A stretch of 64,000 bases of DNA from Lepidurus packardi (lineage: Eukaryota; Arthropoda; Branchiopoda; Notostraca; Triopsidae), in assembly GCA_023053545.1 (NCBI GenBank), contig JAKZAN010000003.1:1763501-1827500 (forward strand). Direction: 5' to 3'. Positions 21,933 to 33,364 of the stretch are shown in pieces. Both the position numbers and the translations under genes were made by a program. Each line of letters starts with the position of its first letter. Position 1 is the stretch's first letter. The notes under the pieces were generated by a model. The model did not search any database. It saw only the letters and a program-made list of their open reading frames with translations, and was not told the origin of the DNA.

Positions 21933-23080
21933 ATGAATAAGCAAGGTGCTAAGAAGAGAAAAGTAGACACAGAAAATCGAGCATTTCAATCGCGTTGGGA
22001 AAGTGAATATTTTGTAACAATGAACAATGGAAAATTACAATGCCTAGTTGAAGGTTGCATGGTCGTTTTGTCGGTTGCTAAGGAGTATAACGTGAAGAGA
22101 CACTATACAACTCTCCACCAGGAAAATCTGAAGAAATATGATGGACCCGCAAGAACTACACTTTTGGAAGATTGCAAGAAAAAGCTCAAACAGCAGACAG
22201 GAATGTTTACGAAGTTAGCAACTTCTCAAACGTCCAGTTTGACTGCGTCTTACGCAGTTGCTTTGGAGCTTGCGAAGGCGAAGAAACCCTTCACTGATGG
22301 AGCAATTGTAAAAAGATGTGCTATTGAAATGGCAAAGGCATTCAATGATACAAAAACGGTGGAAAAGTTTGAAAGTGTCGCTCTCTCGCATCAAACGATA
22401 TCAAGACGAGTGGAAGATATCGGCGTGCACAGACATGACGGGACATCTGAACGACCTTAATCTTAAACTTCAAGGAAAGGATAAAAACATACCAGACTTA
22501 GCGGAATATTAACGGATTTCGAAACAAATTGCGAATCTTCAAAATTTCATTGCAAAAAAATGACCTGTCTCATTTCCCGGCTTGCAAAGAACTGGCTGAA
22601 GAGCTGAAAGATACGGAAGATGGTAACTTCTCGAAATTCGCATCAGACGCTGAAAGTCTGATTATGGAATTTAATGGGCGTTTCGCTGATTTTGAAGCAA
22701 TGAAGATGGACATTTCCTTATGCAGTCCAATGAACGCATCAATTGAAGATAAAGAAGCGAAATATCAGCTAGAACTGTGTGATCTTCAGGGAGATCCACT
22801 TTACTTGGGAATAAAAGAAAGCGGGCTGCAAATTTTTAAAACGCTTCCTGATCAGCGTTTTCCCAACCTCAGAAATTTTGGACTGCGAATGACTTCGATG
22901 TTCGGCAGCACTTACTTGTGTGAGAGCGCTTTTTCGAACATGAAGTTTATTAAATCTCGCCATCGGAGCACAATGACAGACACGTCTCTTTTTAACTTGC
23001 TTAGGGTTGCTACCACCGATTTACAGGTTGATATTTACGATTTAGTAGAGGGGAACAAATGTCCTCAGTCCTCTCACTAA
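21933..23080 (+). pseudogene. hAT transposase with the catalytic core deleted
   Basis: The N-terminal part (21933 to about 22425) has a BED-like finger (CLVEGCMVV then HYTTLH) and an SRRVEDIG block. After a frame change the sequence continues as MTGHLNDLNLKLQGKD and the C-terminal dimerisation region (MFGSTYLCESAFSNMKFIKS). In GTF2IRD2/ZBED-type hAT transposases these are separated by about 250 residues holding the catalytic Asp residues, so a clean internal deletion is inferred near 22425. A further stop and frame change lie at about 22510. Confidence 0.8.
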
Positions 23081-23257
23081 AGTTTGTGATCCACAAAATA
23101 AGTGCAATCATTAATAAGTGCAATCGCTAATAAAAGCAATCGTTCCTAAAATAATGGCAATCTTAATAAATATAAATAAAATAATAAACAAATTGCATTA
23201 ATTAGCGTGTTTTGTGTAAGTATTACATATATCCTATCAAAAGTATATGATGACCTA

Positions 23258-23275
23258 CCCCCCCCCCCCCCCCCC
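23258..23275 (+). repeat. Run of 18 C
   Basis: A homopolymer inside the 3' sub-terminal region of the deleted hAT element. It is a likely place for assembly or length error. Confidence 0.9.
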
Positions 23276-23569
23276 GTTGACGGACTTAGTACGGCCCCCG
23301 GGTTCATGCTTGTGTAGTGTCGTGGCCTTCAGTGGGTCAGAAGTTGGACAGCCCTGGCCTATTTGAATCAAAACATCTTCAGTATAAAATTTAGAAAACA
23401 AGAATTGAAAACTTACTCCATCTCTTCAACACCACACACGAGATACCGTCCCTTGCCTGCTGGTCCTTCACGGGCCAAACAATGCACCCAACCCCGAAGA
23501 AGCTCCGCTGCTACATTGTAAAACACGCGGAAAATGAGCAGACCTGCTCGTGGTATTTCCCCAATACGG

Positions 23570-23790
23570 AATATTAGCACAACGGAGATCTATCTGAAGC
23601 CTATTAGCGAATGACAAGGCAGATACTAATAAAAAAAAATCTAGTTCATTCAAATAGAAAAAATTACCATGCCAGCAAAGGTGAAACTGGCAAAGATGAA
23701 ACTGCAACTCACAAGAATCTTGGTCTTCTTATCAAGTGGACGGAGTTTAGCGTCATAAAGGCTTCAATTGGAGATAATCTTCGGCAGTGT
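23570..23790 (+). repeat. Diverged direct repeat flanking the hAT-2 element, copy 2
   Basis: Partner of 21130-21360. The two copies bracket the hAT insertion at about 2.4 kb spacing. Confidence 0.6.
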
Positions 23791-25079
23791 ACTCAGTTGA
23801 AAAGCCTTTTTTTAATTAGAAAATAAAACTATTATTATTCAATAAAAAAATAAGATAAAAACTTACTCCACTTCTTCAACCCACACTCGAACTCAACCCT
23901 GCCCGGCCTAACTTTCATCGGGCTGCCAAATCCATCCAAATCACACCCCAAAACCCCAGAAAACCTCCGTTGCTACCCTTTAAATACGCGAAGACCTAAC
24001 GCATAATGGAGCAACGGAAGCTTTTCTGCACCCCAGAAGGTTGAATTGCAGCAAATCCTTAGGCGATTAACCGCAATCAAACCTCATAGCATACCTGGTG
24101 CCCTCTGGGTTTCCTAGTTCCGCCACAAGAAAGGGCGAATCCGAAAGAGAAAACAACCAGTATTAACCCCTATGAAAGACGCTACAATTTAGAGTCTTCG
24201 GCGTTTGTACCTTTTGTCGACACTCGGTGAGTAAGACAAGAGTTAAAGTTCCAGACTAGTGAGTCGTTGGCCAAGTCAACTTATCATAAGTCAGATCTTC
24301 CTTTTCGCTTCGAGACATTGGACGAGTTTGGCAGCCCCAAAAGGATTCGTTTCCACCTTCTTTCTGCGTCTCCATTACGGAAATCCTAAAAACAAAATTT
24401 TCTTTCTATAAACATGTATACATTTTGTACTTTGCACTAATTAAATTGAGGATAAATTGGACTATAATATTCAGTATTCTGAATTTTAGCGCTCCTTAAA
24501 AAGAATATCTTAAGAGACTCAAATGAGAAAGAAGTGTCCCTCAAAAGTTTGAGAACTGAAACGTTATTTGGGGGAAACGAACAAGTTACCTCGACTTCCA
24601 AATTTGACATCGTCTTCGGTAGACAAGCTTGAAAACACCGCGGAATTGAAGAAAGCTCACCAAAGGAACTAGACCACAGGGATTACGCATGGTCCAATAC
24701 AAAGCGCTCCTTTTTTCCAAACCCTAATGGGCAAAATTAGCACTGAAAAGGCATTCAAAATGCGACAAGTTTGAAAGAAAGAAAACACTGGCCAAGAACA
24801 ACACTGGTCTGTAGGCACTCTTAACAATAAGTTTTACGTTTAACAGGCGTTTTAACAGTACGTTTTACACATTTGGAATAGAAAATTCAAATGATTTTTG
24901 TAAAAGAAAAAAAATTAAAATATTGGAAAGTAATTAAAGGGTGGAGTCTACGCCTCGTAGCCACATTTGCAGATTAAACTAGAAAGCTTACATTTGCTTT
25001 AAAATATGTCTGAATGGATTAAATATAAACGATCGCTTACATCTATAAATACATAAATGGAATAAATGTTCCTTGTCCG
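23791..25079. other. No gene seen
   Basis: After another copy of the local repeat (about 23870-24060) the sequence is AT-rich and non-coding up to the inferred 5' UTR of the LINE. Confidence 0.45.
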
Positions 25080-25301
25080 AGTAGCCATTTTGCTGGCGGG
25101 AAGTTTGGACGTGTTTTGAAGCGCGCTCCTGCTTTTCACTTGTTTCATTAGTGTACCCAAGTTTGTTTGATTTGATCTTGTTACTAAGTGTAGTTCGGTG
25201 CTTTCTGCACCTTTGTCGATCGTTTTTATATCGTTTAGTTTCTGCTTTGTGTATGAACGAGGTCTTCTAAGTGACTGTTTAGGGCTTAGCCCAGTGTCGA
25301 A

Positions 25302-26782
25302 ATGCTAAGAACACCAGAAAACTCGCCCGTAAAAGGGGAAATCCGCTTTTCTCAAGCCGGCCCGTCCCGTGCTCTTGTAGAAATTGAAATAGACTCGCCC
25401 ATACCAACCGTCACACCACAACCCCAAGTGAAATGTCTAACCTGCGGTGACCTTTTTCAAAAAGACAAGCCTGCGGCTAAAAACTGCAAATCGTGTCGAG
25501 AAAGAAAAATGAACCCAGCCCAAGCACAGAAACGCCCTATGCTCTCCCCTTCAGATGACCTTGCGTTCCGTAAAAGGTCCCTTTCAATCGATGACCCCAC
25601 ACAAATGTCTACTATGGACTTCATCGTAACCACGCTTAGGTCGCTGAAAGACTGCAATGATCACCTGAATCAGGAAATCATGGCGCTCAAAGCGGAAGTT
25701 ATTGGTCTTCGGAAAGACCTGGAAGTAGAACGCGAGAAACCTTCCTTGATGCAGACCACCACAGAAGAAGGTAGAAGAAAAGAAACTGAACTGAAGGAAG
25801 CAAACGATAAGTTGCACCGGCAAATCAAGGAATCCAACGTACAGCTGATGCGGCAGGTGAAGGCCTTGTCGGAGGAAATTTCATCCCCCAGACAAGACCC
25901 CCATAGCAAACCCCAGCCAGCGAATGTACTGTCTTTCTCCAGGCGCTCAGAAGCCGCGCAGCATCAGTAAGCAATATTCCGGTTCCAGCAAGCCCCTCTC
26001 CGCAAAACCCAACAGCTAACGGTCAATCGGAAACGCTGTTTATTCAACAGCAGGACTCGAAAAAACGCAGAATGACGGTTCCAAAGAAAGATCTTCTGCT
26101 AACAGTGGACAAGGATCTTAACAAAATCTGCCCGAATGCTCCGAAGCCGGTCTTGGCCTGGAAGGCGAAGAATGGAAACCTTGCGCTCACGTACAAGAAC
26201 AGAGAAGAAAGGGAGAAGGCTGAACCTTTTTTGAAGTCCGCCCAGCCAGAATCCCTGGGGCCGGTGAAAACCGTCACGTATCAACCCAATCTGAAGGTAG
26301 TTATCCACCAGCTGCCCAGAGACCAAACCTATCAAGAAATCTGCGAACACCTCTCGGAAAGAAATTCCGACTTGGGAGTTGTCTTTGACGAGAACAAAGT
26401 TTCATGGTTGAATCCCAACAGCGAGAAAGCTTATGGCTCCCTCCTCCTCACCTGCCGTTCCCCTGAAGAAAAATCCACGTTGCTGAGAGTGGGCTCGCTT
26501 TACGCCTTCAACCGGTTAGCGCAAGTAGAAGACAAACGGTTTCCCACAGTTCTGCAATGTTTCAACTGCCAAGCATACGGCCACTTGGCTGCCACTTGCC
26601 GCTCGACAACACCGACCTGCGCAAAGTGTACGGAAAAGCACGATTCAAGATCATGCAGTAGCAATGCGAAGAAATGTGCGAACTGTAAAGGCGATCACTG
26701 CGCCTTCGACAACACCTGCCCGGTCCGGAAAGATGAGACGAAGAAGGCAGAACGAACCAAAGAACTGGTTAAGAAGAAATGA
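25302..26782 (+). pseudogene. LINE ORF1 (gag-like RNA-binding protein), one frameshift
   Basis: The first part (25302 to about 25935) has a small Cys cluster (CLTCGDLF then CKSCRERK) and a long coiled coil (residues about 105-200) for multimerisation. A one-base frame change near 25935 links to the second part, ending at 26782. The second part carries a LGPVKTVTYQPNLKVV block and three zinc knuckles: CFNCQAYGHLAATC, CAKCTEKHDSRSC and CANCKGDHCAFDNTC. This layout (coiled coil, then CCHC knuckles) is usual for ORF1p of I/Jockey/R1-type LINEs, which packages the RNA. The shift may be a real lesion or a sequence error; the downstream frame stays open across it. Confidence 0.8.
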
Positions 26783-29700
26783 TCGTGGGCACGGGGCTGC
26801 TAATCCATAACGTCAGGAAAAGTTTTCTTCAAGTACAAGAAACGGCTCGCATAGCGGAGGCACAAAATATCGACACAATTGCCATTCTTGAACCACCTAA
26901 AAACCTCCAGGCTGCGAAGATTCTGGGATTCGACGTTTCAAGACAGGTTCGGGAGTACGAAGGAATAGTACTTCTACACAAAGCGGGCAGCCCAGTACAA
27001 ATTATGGAGATCACTGAACTTTACGCAGTATTGAAACTTACTCCCCCAAGCGGTGCGCCGATAGCTATCGTAGTAATTTACCGACGCCATACTGCCGACA
27101 TGGCAACACTCCTGGAGGAAGTCTTGAGAAGAAGTCAGCGAATTGGTCCCAGTTACTTAATAACGGGAGATTTCAATGCCCACCACTGGCTGTGGGAAAC
27201 AAAAACTCCAGACTTGGCGGGATGTCAACTATACGACTGGGTGACGGATAACAACCTACAGCTACTAAACAACTGGAACCTTCCCACCTTCAGAAACGAA
27301 AGAGGCCATTCCTCCACAATTGACCTCACGTGGACCTCAGCCCAGTTAGCAACTCAAGTGCAGTGGAGCCTCCTTGACGACGAAAACTTCTACAATGAAT
27401 CCGATCATGAAGCTATCCTGCTGTCCTTTGTGGGAATTAGCCGCGGTGCCCCTACGCTGAAGTGGTGTTACAGTAAAGCAAACTGGGATATACTTCGGAA
27501 AGACATCTCAACGGAACTAACGGAGTCTCACCATATGTTTGCAGACCTATTGGGCGCAGAAGCCATCGATGCTGCCACAGAGAAGTTGACTTCCGCGATC
27601 CAACGAGCAATGGTAACCCACATACCCAGAAAATGCGGAAAATCCAGAGCAAACCCATGGTGGAACAGAGAGCTGAATGACCTTCGTAAACAAGCGGCCA
27701 AAGCACTCCGGAGTTACCGCCAATTTGGAGGACGGAGACTGGAAGAAGTCTGGAAGAGTGCTAGGAACCAGTACCGATCAGTAACAAGACAGCGCCGTGA
27801 TGAGTACTGGTCGAAGAAGATGGACACCCCCGATAACAGAATAGTTTGGAATTTGGATCGCAAGCTCAGACAAGAAACCAGCAGCAACAGACTGGATCTC
27901 CTTCGTCAAGAAGATGGTGGTGTTTTTCCAGATGGAAGACTGAAGCTAAACTACATAGCAGGGAAATTGCTAGAAGGTGTACCAACCAGAGATCCACAGA
28001 GCTTAGCTCCCATGAAGACTTCTAGTCATTCGTCGAGACGAACAAATACGCGCAGTTCGTTGAAGCCAGAATTCTCAATGGAAGAAATCTCTGATTTACT
28101 CCGAGAATTACGGCCTAACAAAGCAGCCGGTGTCGACGACATCCAGTCAACTGTCTTCAAAGCAGTATGGCGGGTCATTGATCGACCGGTACTGAACATC
28201 TTCAACGCATCTCTCTCCCTCGGGTATTTTCCAAAGTCATGGAAAACGGCAAAAGTTCTCCCTCTTCCAAAACCCGGAAAACCGGACCACCATTCAATAA
28301 AGAGCTTCCGCCCAATTGCGCTGCTCCCCATCCTGGGTAAACTGCTGGAGAAAGCTGTCGCCAGAAGATTTCAAGCTTATCTAGAAGAGCACCATATCCT
28401 ATCCGACTCGCAATGGGGTTTTAGACCAGGGAGATCCACGACGGATGCCCTGTTATCCCTCAGCAACGCAGCACTCGAAAGCTTCGACAAACGTAAAGTC
28501 CACACAGCTCTACTTTTGGATATCAAAGGGGCGTTCGATAATGTCGATCACGTCAAACTGGTGGAAGTACTACGTAAATTAAAAATCCCATCAAAACTGT
28601 TAGAATGGACCAGAAGTTTTCTCCAAGATCGACTAGCGTTTGTGGCACACGGGTCCGACAGGAGTGACACATATCACATCCGGAAAGGAGTCCCTCAAGG
28701 GTCCCCTCTATCCCCAGTCCTCTTCCTCACCTATATCGACGGCTCGCTTAGCGTCATAAAGCGAAAGCGCATTGGATCCAAGCTTTTTGCCGACGATCTG
28801 CTCCTTGACACCTCAGGATCATCAAGCGAAAAGAATGTGGAGTTTCTCGCTAAGAACCTGTCTGCCCTTGAAAAGTGGGGGAAAAGATTACGGTTGGAGT
28901 TCTCCGAGGAAAAAACGGAGCTAATCCACTTTTCGCGTAAATCAACTCCGGAAGTTGCTCCCCTAGTCTGGGGTACATTGGTAATCCAACCGAAAGAGAC
29001 CGTTCGGTACCTCGGGTTGACGTACGATTCGAAGTTGTCATGGAAAGCACACGTAGCCCGTGTGGCGACCCAAAGCTTCCTAATCACGCAAAGAATTAGG
29101 AAACTGTCACAAGTCTCAAAGTCGATCTACTGCTCCCAACTTCGAACGCTTTTCCAAGCCACGGTCGTGTCAAAAATGCGATATGGTTACCCGGCCTGGT
29201 GCAACGCCTCGAGCGCCTGTCTTCGACCCCTGAAGCAAGCATACAGACAAGGTCTGCTAACAGTAACTGGCACCTTAAGGACAACTCCAACTACTGCTCT
29301 TGAAGTTGAGACAGGCTTACTACCCTTGGACCTTCTCCTGGAATCCGTGTTGCTACGACATTTTGGTTCCAGAAGTTGGAATTGTTGGCCTACCACACCA
29401 ATCCAACCAAAGCACAAGTCATATACTTCGTGCCCAGAGAGAGCACGTCAGATCCTGTCCATTACATGGGCCAATAGACCCGAAAGTCAAGCCGAAGCCC
29501 TCCACTGGATCAAAGAAGCGACGATGAAGAAGTGGTTAAGCCGATGGGAAGAAGTAGAGAGCCCCCTAAAGGATCTTAACGTTGGACCCTGCAGCCGCAG
29601 TATCGTGGACGTAAAACTCCATCGTCGGATCATCAGTAAGCTGATCCAGATACGAACAACTCATTTCCCGACGAAGTCCTACCTACTGCGCACTGGTAAA

Positions 29701-29910
29701 GGGACATCGGCCAGGTGTTCTTGCCAAGATCGTTCTTTCCAAAATCTCTCCCACTTGTTATTCCATTGTCGCAATTTGAACAGGGAAAGAGCCATGTTGC
29801 TCAGGGATTTAAGCAGGCACAAAGTGCACTTCAACCCTCAAGAAATTTTGTCAAACCCAAAGCTATTCCCATCTATCATTAAACTTATGGAAGCGGCCAA
29901 GCATATGTAA
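26779..29910 (+). CDS. LINE ORF2: endonuclease and reverse transcriptase
   Basis: 1043 residues for target-primed reverse transcription. The N-terminal apurinic-type endonuclease (residues about 10-225) shows ITGDFNAHH and NESDHEAI. The RT domain (about 440-740) shows FRPIALLPILGKLLEK, SQWGFRPGRSTTDAL, LLDIKGAFDNVDH, GVPQGSPLSPVLF and the catalytic LFADDLLL. A C-terminal Cys/His cluster (CSCQDRSFQNLSHLLFHC) closes the protein. No RNase H domain is seen. The ATG overlaps the ORF1 stop as ATGA, suggesting coupled termination-reinitiation. The frame is intact. Clade placement within the I/Jockey/R1 group is unresolved by eye. Confidence 0.93.
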   Translation: MIVGTGLLIHNVRKSFLQVQETARIAEAQNIDTIAILEPPKNLQAAKILGFDVSRQVREYEGIVLLHKAGSPVQIMEITELYAVLKLTPPSGAPIAIVVIYRRHTADMATLLEEVLRRSQRIGPSYLITGDFNAHHWLWETKTPDLAGCQLYDWVTDNNLQLLNNWNLPTFRNERGHSSTIDLTWTSAQLATQVQWSLLDDENFYNESDHEAILLSFVGISRGAPTLKWCYSKANWDILRKDISTELTESHHMFADLLGAEAIDAATEKLTSAIQRAMVTHIPRKCGKSRANPWWNRELNDLRKQAAKALRSYRQFGGRRLEEVWKSARNQYRSVTRQRRDEYWSKKMDTPDNRIVWNLDRKLRQETSSNRLDLLRQEDGGVFPDGRLKLNYIAGKLLEGVPTRDPQSLAPMKTSSHSSRRTNTRSSLKPEFSMEEISDLLRELRPNKAAGVDDIQSTVFKAVWRVIDRPVLNIFNASLSLGYFPKSWKTAKVLPLPKPGKPDHHSIKSFRPIALLPILGKLLEKAVARRFQAYLEEHHILSDSQWGFRPGRSTTDALLSLSNAALESFDKRKVHTALLLDIKGAFDNVDHVKLVEVLRKLKIPSKLLEWTRSFLQDRLAFVAHGSDRSDTYHIRKGVPQGSPLSPVLFLTYIDGSLSVIKRKRIGSKLFADDLLLDTSGSSSEKNVEFLAKNLSALEKWGKRLRLEFSEEKTELIHFSRKSTPEVAPLVWGTLVIQPKETVRYLGLTYDSKLSWKAHVARVATQSFLITQRIRKLSQVSKSIYCSQLRTLFQATVVSKMRYGYPAWCNASSACLRPLKQAYRQGLLTVTGTLRTTPTTALEVETGLLPLDLLLESVLLRHFGSRSWNCWPTTPIQPKHKSYTSCPERARQILSITWANRPESQAEALHWIKEATMKKWLSRWEEVESPLKDLNVGPCSRSIVDVKLHRRIISKLIQIRTTHFPTKSYLLRTGKGTSARCSCQDRSFQNLSHLLFHCRNLNRERAMLLRDLSRHKVHFNPQEILSNPKLFPSIIKLMEAAKHM

Positions 29911-30180
29911 ATAGCCACCACCCCCTCATTATCCCCCTCCCCCCCAAATGTACCCTGTACATACTCCCTTCAGTGCATTTGGTATTTTGACTTTAGTGTA
30001 TATTGTGTACTGCGTTGATGTACAAATTCGACCGTTCACCGCAACAGGCGTCAGCCTACGCGGGTTAAATAAATAAAAAAAAAAGAAAAACTCCAGCTCC
30101 AATTCACCCAAGTAAAAAATTGAATTCTCTATCAATTCAATGTCAAATTCAGTTGTGTTAACTCACTTTTCATTTGTTAG

Positions 30181-32446
30181 CACGTTTTCAAACTGGAGCA
30201 AGAAGAGTGCGCTAGCGAAAACATCGAATGGACGTTAATAGATTTGTACGACAACCAACCCTGCATCGATCTTATCGAAAGCGCATTAGGAATATTGGGT
30301 TCGCTGGATGAAGAAGGCAAAGTAACAAAATATCGGTTTCCATTTTGTAGTTGTTTTGATTTTTCGGGTTAACAGTTACCTAAAGGATCGGATCGAGCTT
30401 GGGTTTCGAAACTCGACGGCAAATGCGGAACTTTTCCCCACATTAGCAAGCCACGCCTCTCGGATACATTTATTGTCACGCATTATGCGGATTAAGTCGA
30501 ATACCAGTGCGAAGGATTTTTGGAAAAGTACCGCGATACTGTCATGGAAGAGCAAGTAGCCATTCTTCGCCACAGCAAAGTATTGAAAAAAAGGAAACAA
30601 AAAAAACATCCTGATTTTTTGGGTCGATTTTTGCGTACATTTTATTTTTAGAATCCATTAGTGCTCCAATTAGTGTCTGATGACGACAGCGAAGTGCGAC
30701 TTTCCGCTCCTATGGTGATACGAACCACCCTACAGGAGCGCGCTCATTTGACGGGGATTCCAGCCAGTAGCAAACCAAGTAGCAAAAGTGGCATCTTCCA
30801 ACACTAACCTAACCTAACACTCACCTAACACTAACCTTACACTAACCTAACCTAAAAAGAAAACGGTCGGCTCCCAATGCCGTGATTCATTGACGCTACT
30901 AATGAACGCGCTCAACGCTACCACGCCGCATTACATTCGCTGCATTAAACCGAATGACCTCAAAGAAGCTTTCGTTTTTGACCGGCACCGCGTTGTGCAA
31001 CAATTGCGGGCGTGCGGAGTCCTGGAGACGGTCCGGATTAGCCAGCAGGTTTCCCTTCGAGGTAAAACAAATGAATCACTTTTGTTAGAGTTCATCTCTT
31101 TTTTAACTCGTTTTAGGTATCTGTAAGAGGATTTCTTCGTCCGGTACCGAGTGCTTTTGAAATCCCAAGATATCCTACGCCAGGACATTAAAGCAGCTCG
31201 CCAGGATACCATCGCTTGTCACATCAAGGTGAGCTCATTGATCTTAAAAAAAAATAAAAAATTTATCAAAAGATTTTTCCAAAATGAGCTATATTTTGTA
31301 TAAGCTGAGTAAGATTAGACTATGGATTAGAATCAAGTTTCAATTTTTGTCCTGTATAGGAATTAATTGGTATTTGGAATAGACAATTACAATTTAGAAT
31401 AGTAATTAGCGTTTAGAATATTTCATTATTTTTTCTTATGATGACACTTCATATTCTGAAAACGTCTTGATTGACATTCTTTCCAACCGTAGTCGGACAA
31501 AACTGCCATAATGAGCTAATTAGCTATCCTTAATTAATACTTGTAATTATTTTACCATTTCTGATGTGATTTTGTTTTGTACATTTTTATAGCAGGAAGA
31601 CACATTCAAATTTGGCAAATCGAAGATTTTTTCCGTGCGGGAGAGGTCGCCTACTTGGAAAAACTGCGTTGGGATGGCTTGAATACGTGTGCTAGTATGA
31701 TCCAGAAGAGAATGGTTGGCATTATCGCCAGAAATACCTTGAACTGCGTAAAGCTGCCACGTGTGGACAACGTCTTGTTCGAGGTTCTTTGGCGCGAAAG
31801 CGATAAATGATTTGGATATCGAGCCGTCAACCAAGGCGTGCGAAGGCGTTATCTACCCGCTGTTAGCCATTCGGCGTCTGTGGACTCCGCCTCCAGCCAG
31901 GAGACCCTTTGCATGCAATGGAAGCTGTTTGCGGGAGTTCAACAGCTTCCTGAAAGCTATGGATGTCTTTGGAGTTGATCCGCCCGTAGTCACACAAATT
32001 TTCAGACAAGTAAAAAGATAGAAACCCAGCTTAACCGCATTCTTCCCCAAACCGTATTAATTGTCTCGGTCTTATATTGTGCAGCTCTTTCACTTCGTGA
32101 GCGCTTCCTCGCTGACTACTTTGCTTCTCCGGAAAGACCTGTGCCACTGGTCCACTGGCGTGCAGGTGGGATTGAACCTGGAGCAGTGGTGCCGAGACAG
32201 CCATGTCCAGGAACCAGTAGGTGTCCTGGAGACCCGTTTGCCCATCAAAGAAGCCGCCAAGTTGCTCCAAGCCAGGAAATCAGAGGAAGACGTCAGAGCC
32301 GTGTACGACATGTGCACGAAATTGTCCCCTGCGCAAATTATTAAGATTCTGGAACTGTATACGGAGATGAGTCCGATGAACGATTTACGATCGCTTTTAT
32401 CAAACAAGTTCAGACAATACTAGCCGAGCTAAACACGCCCGATCAG
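30181..32446 (+). pseudogene. Myosin V pseudogene: motor C-part, lever-arm start, DIL domain
   Basis: Exon-like blocks with splice signals follow class V myosin: 30181-30321 ([18 protein letters not shown]), 30376-30590 ([20 protein letters not shown]), about 30651-30800 (loop region), 30857-31062 ([27 protein letters not shown]), 31116-31229 (EDFFVRYRVLLKSQD), 31596-31812 (FFRAGEVAYLEKLRWD and an IQ start), then directly DIL exons 31813-32007 (REFNSFLKAMDVFGVDPPVV) and 32085-32446 (TTLLLRKDLCHWSTGVQ, SPAQIIKILELY). Lesions: in-frame TAA in THYAD(stop)VEYQ near 30494, a shift near 31045, TAA near 31124, a shift near 31620 and a shift near 32360. The remaining IQ motifs, coiled coil and upstream motor are absent. 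It cannot encode a working motor. Confidence 0.85.
30803..30856 (+). repeat. Degenerate CCTAA tract (arthropod telomere-like)
   Basis: Runs of CTAACCTAACCTAA mixed with CACTAACCTTA variants, lying between two myosin exon blocks. CCTAA/TTAGG is the common arthropod telomere unit; a simple intronic microsatellite is the alternative. Confidence 0.6.
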
Positions 32447-33364
32447 GTATCGTGACAAATTTTAGTTCTAAGTTTCCAAATCGTCTGATTTCATTCTTGA
32501 AGATTCAGCTAAATTTCAAACTGTTTCAAGGTATTCCTAAATCTTGGCTCAGTTATTTCCTTTTTTATAATGTTTTTGTGTTAAATTGGACGAAATTTCA
32601 AACTTGAAATTGTTCAACTTTCGAATTGGATGTATTTCTTTCGTTATTTTTTCATGTTTTTTTTGTTTGTTTCTGCAGGGGGCGGCCTTGGCGGCCAATT
32701 GGGCTGGAAATGAGCTGGAGAACTTGCCGTCCATGTTGGCTTCAAAAGAAACTGAAGTTGAGGGTACATTTTTTAAATTAAAAACCTGTTTTCATTCATA
32801 ATTTTTTCATTTATAATTACCAGATGCAGTCGAAGTACCAGACGTAGGTATTAAGTACACCCTAGTAGAAACGGCTACCAAGACTGGGAAAGCCTTTGTT
32901 TTCTCACTCTTTCCCAATCCTTCCATTTTTTAAAATTTGATGTAAATTATGGGTCGGTCAATAAACTGAAGGTCATCGTATTTTGGCGTCCGAGTGTTAT
33001 GCGGAAAGCGATCCTGGTTATTTGGCGTCCGTGCGTTATGCTAAAACTTATCACCCCTTAGCCTAAGTCGCTGCTCGGGAATCTTCACCAGAGAATAGGG
33101 ACCATCATCCATTGTCGCGGGGCCAGGCTCCTGACCGGAAAAAGCATGCAAAAGTAATGGTAACCTGAGTCGATCGGCCAATGAAAAATACATGGTAAGA
33201 TCACGGTGTTTTAGATTACGTTTCTTCATTTTGTATGTAAACCGGACTGCAAACCAATTTGCTGGAAGAAAATCATTATTGTTTATGCCGAGTCAGGCAT
33301 GTCTCATTAGTTTTGCCTTGTTAAAAAAATAAATTCCTCATGTTATAAAAAAAAAATGGCGATT
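32447..33364. other. Mostly non-coding; possible further myosin remnants
   Basis: Two short exon-like pieces lie at about 32681-32765 (GAALAANWAGNELENLPS) and 32822-32930 (ending KAFVFSLFPNPS). The latter faintly recalls the myosin V C-terminus, but I cannot confirm it. A 15-bp motif (TTTGGCGTCCGxGxG) occurs twice near 32982 and 33020. Confidence 0.35.

Larger units (their letters stand above)
21390..23356 (+). mobile_element. Internally deleted hAT element (GTF2IRD2-like)
   Basis: The left end is CAGGGCTGTCCAACTGGCGGC and the right end is GTTGGACAGCCCTG, giving inverted ends with the hAT CAG start. Target duplications are GCCTGTTT (21382-21389) and GCCTATTT (23357-23364), 7 of 8 matching. 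Inside are only the two ends of a transposase gene, so it could move only with help in trans. Confidence 0.88.
25080..30085 (+). mobile_element. Near-complete non-LTR retrotransposon (LINE)
   Basis: A 5' UTR of about 220 bp (start estimated), ORF1 with one frameshift, an intact ORF2 overlapping ORF1 by 4 nt, a 150-bp 3' UTR and a tail TTAAATAAATAAAAAAAAAA ending near 30085. It sits about 95 bp before a myosin V exon, that is, in what was an intron. No target duplication was identified. Related fragments occur at 5746-6005, 9285-9500, 13700-14350 and 19289-19687. Confidence 0.85.

Noticed and set aside
23258..23275. G-quadruplex regulatory element from the C run
   Set aside because: A single homopolymer inside a dead element; length error is as likely as function.
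26829..29417. Minus-strand open frames across the LINE
   Set aside because: They are shadows of the long plus-strand ORF2, with no domain of their own.
33041..33229. Minus-strand 62-residue frame as a retroelement remnant
   Set aside because: It has an LTR-element flavour but no motif I can name, and there are no neighbouring pol domains.
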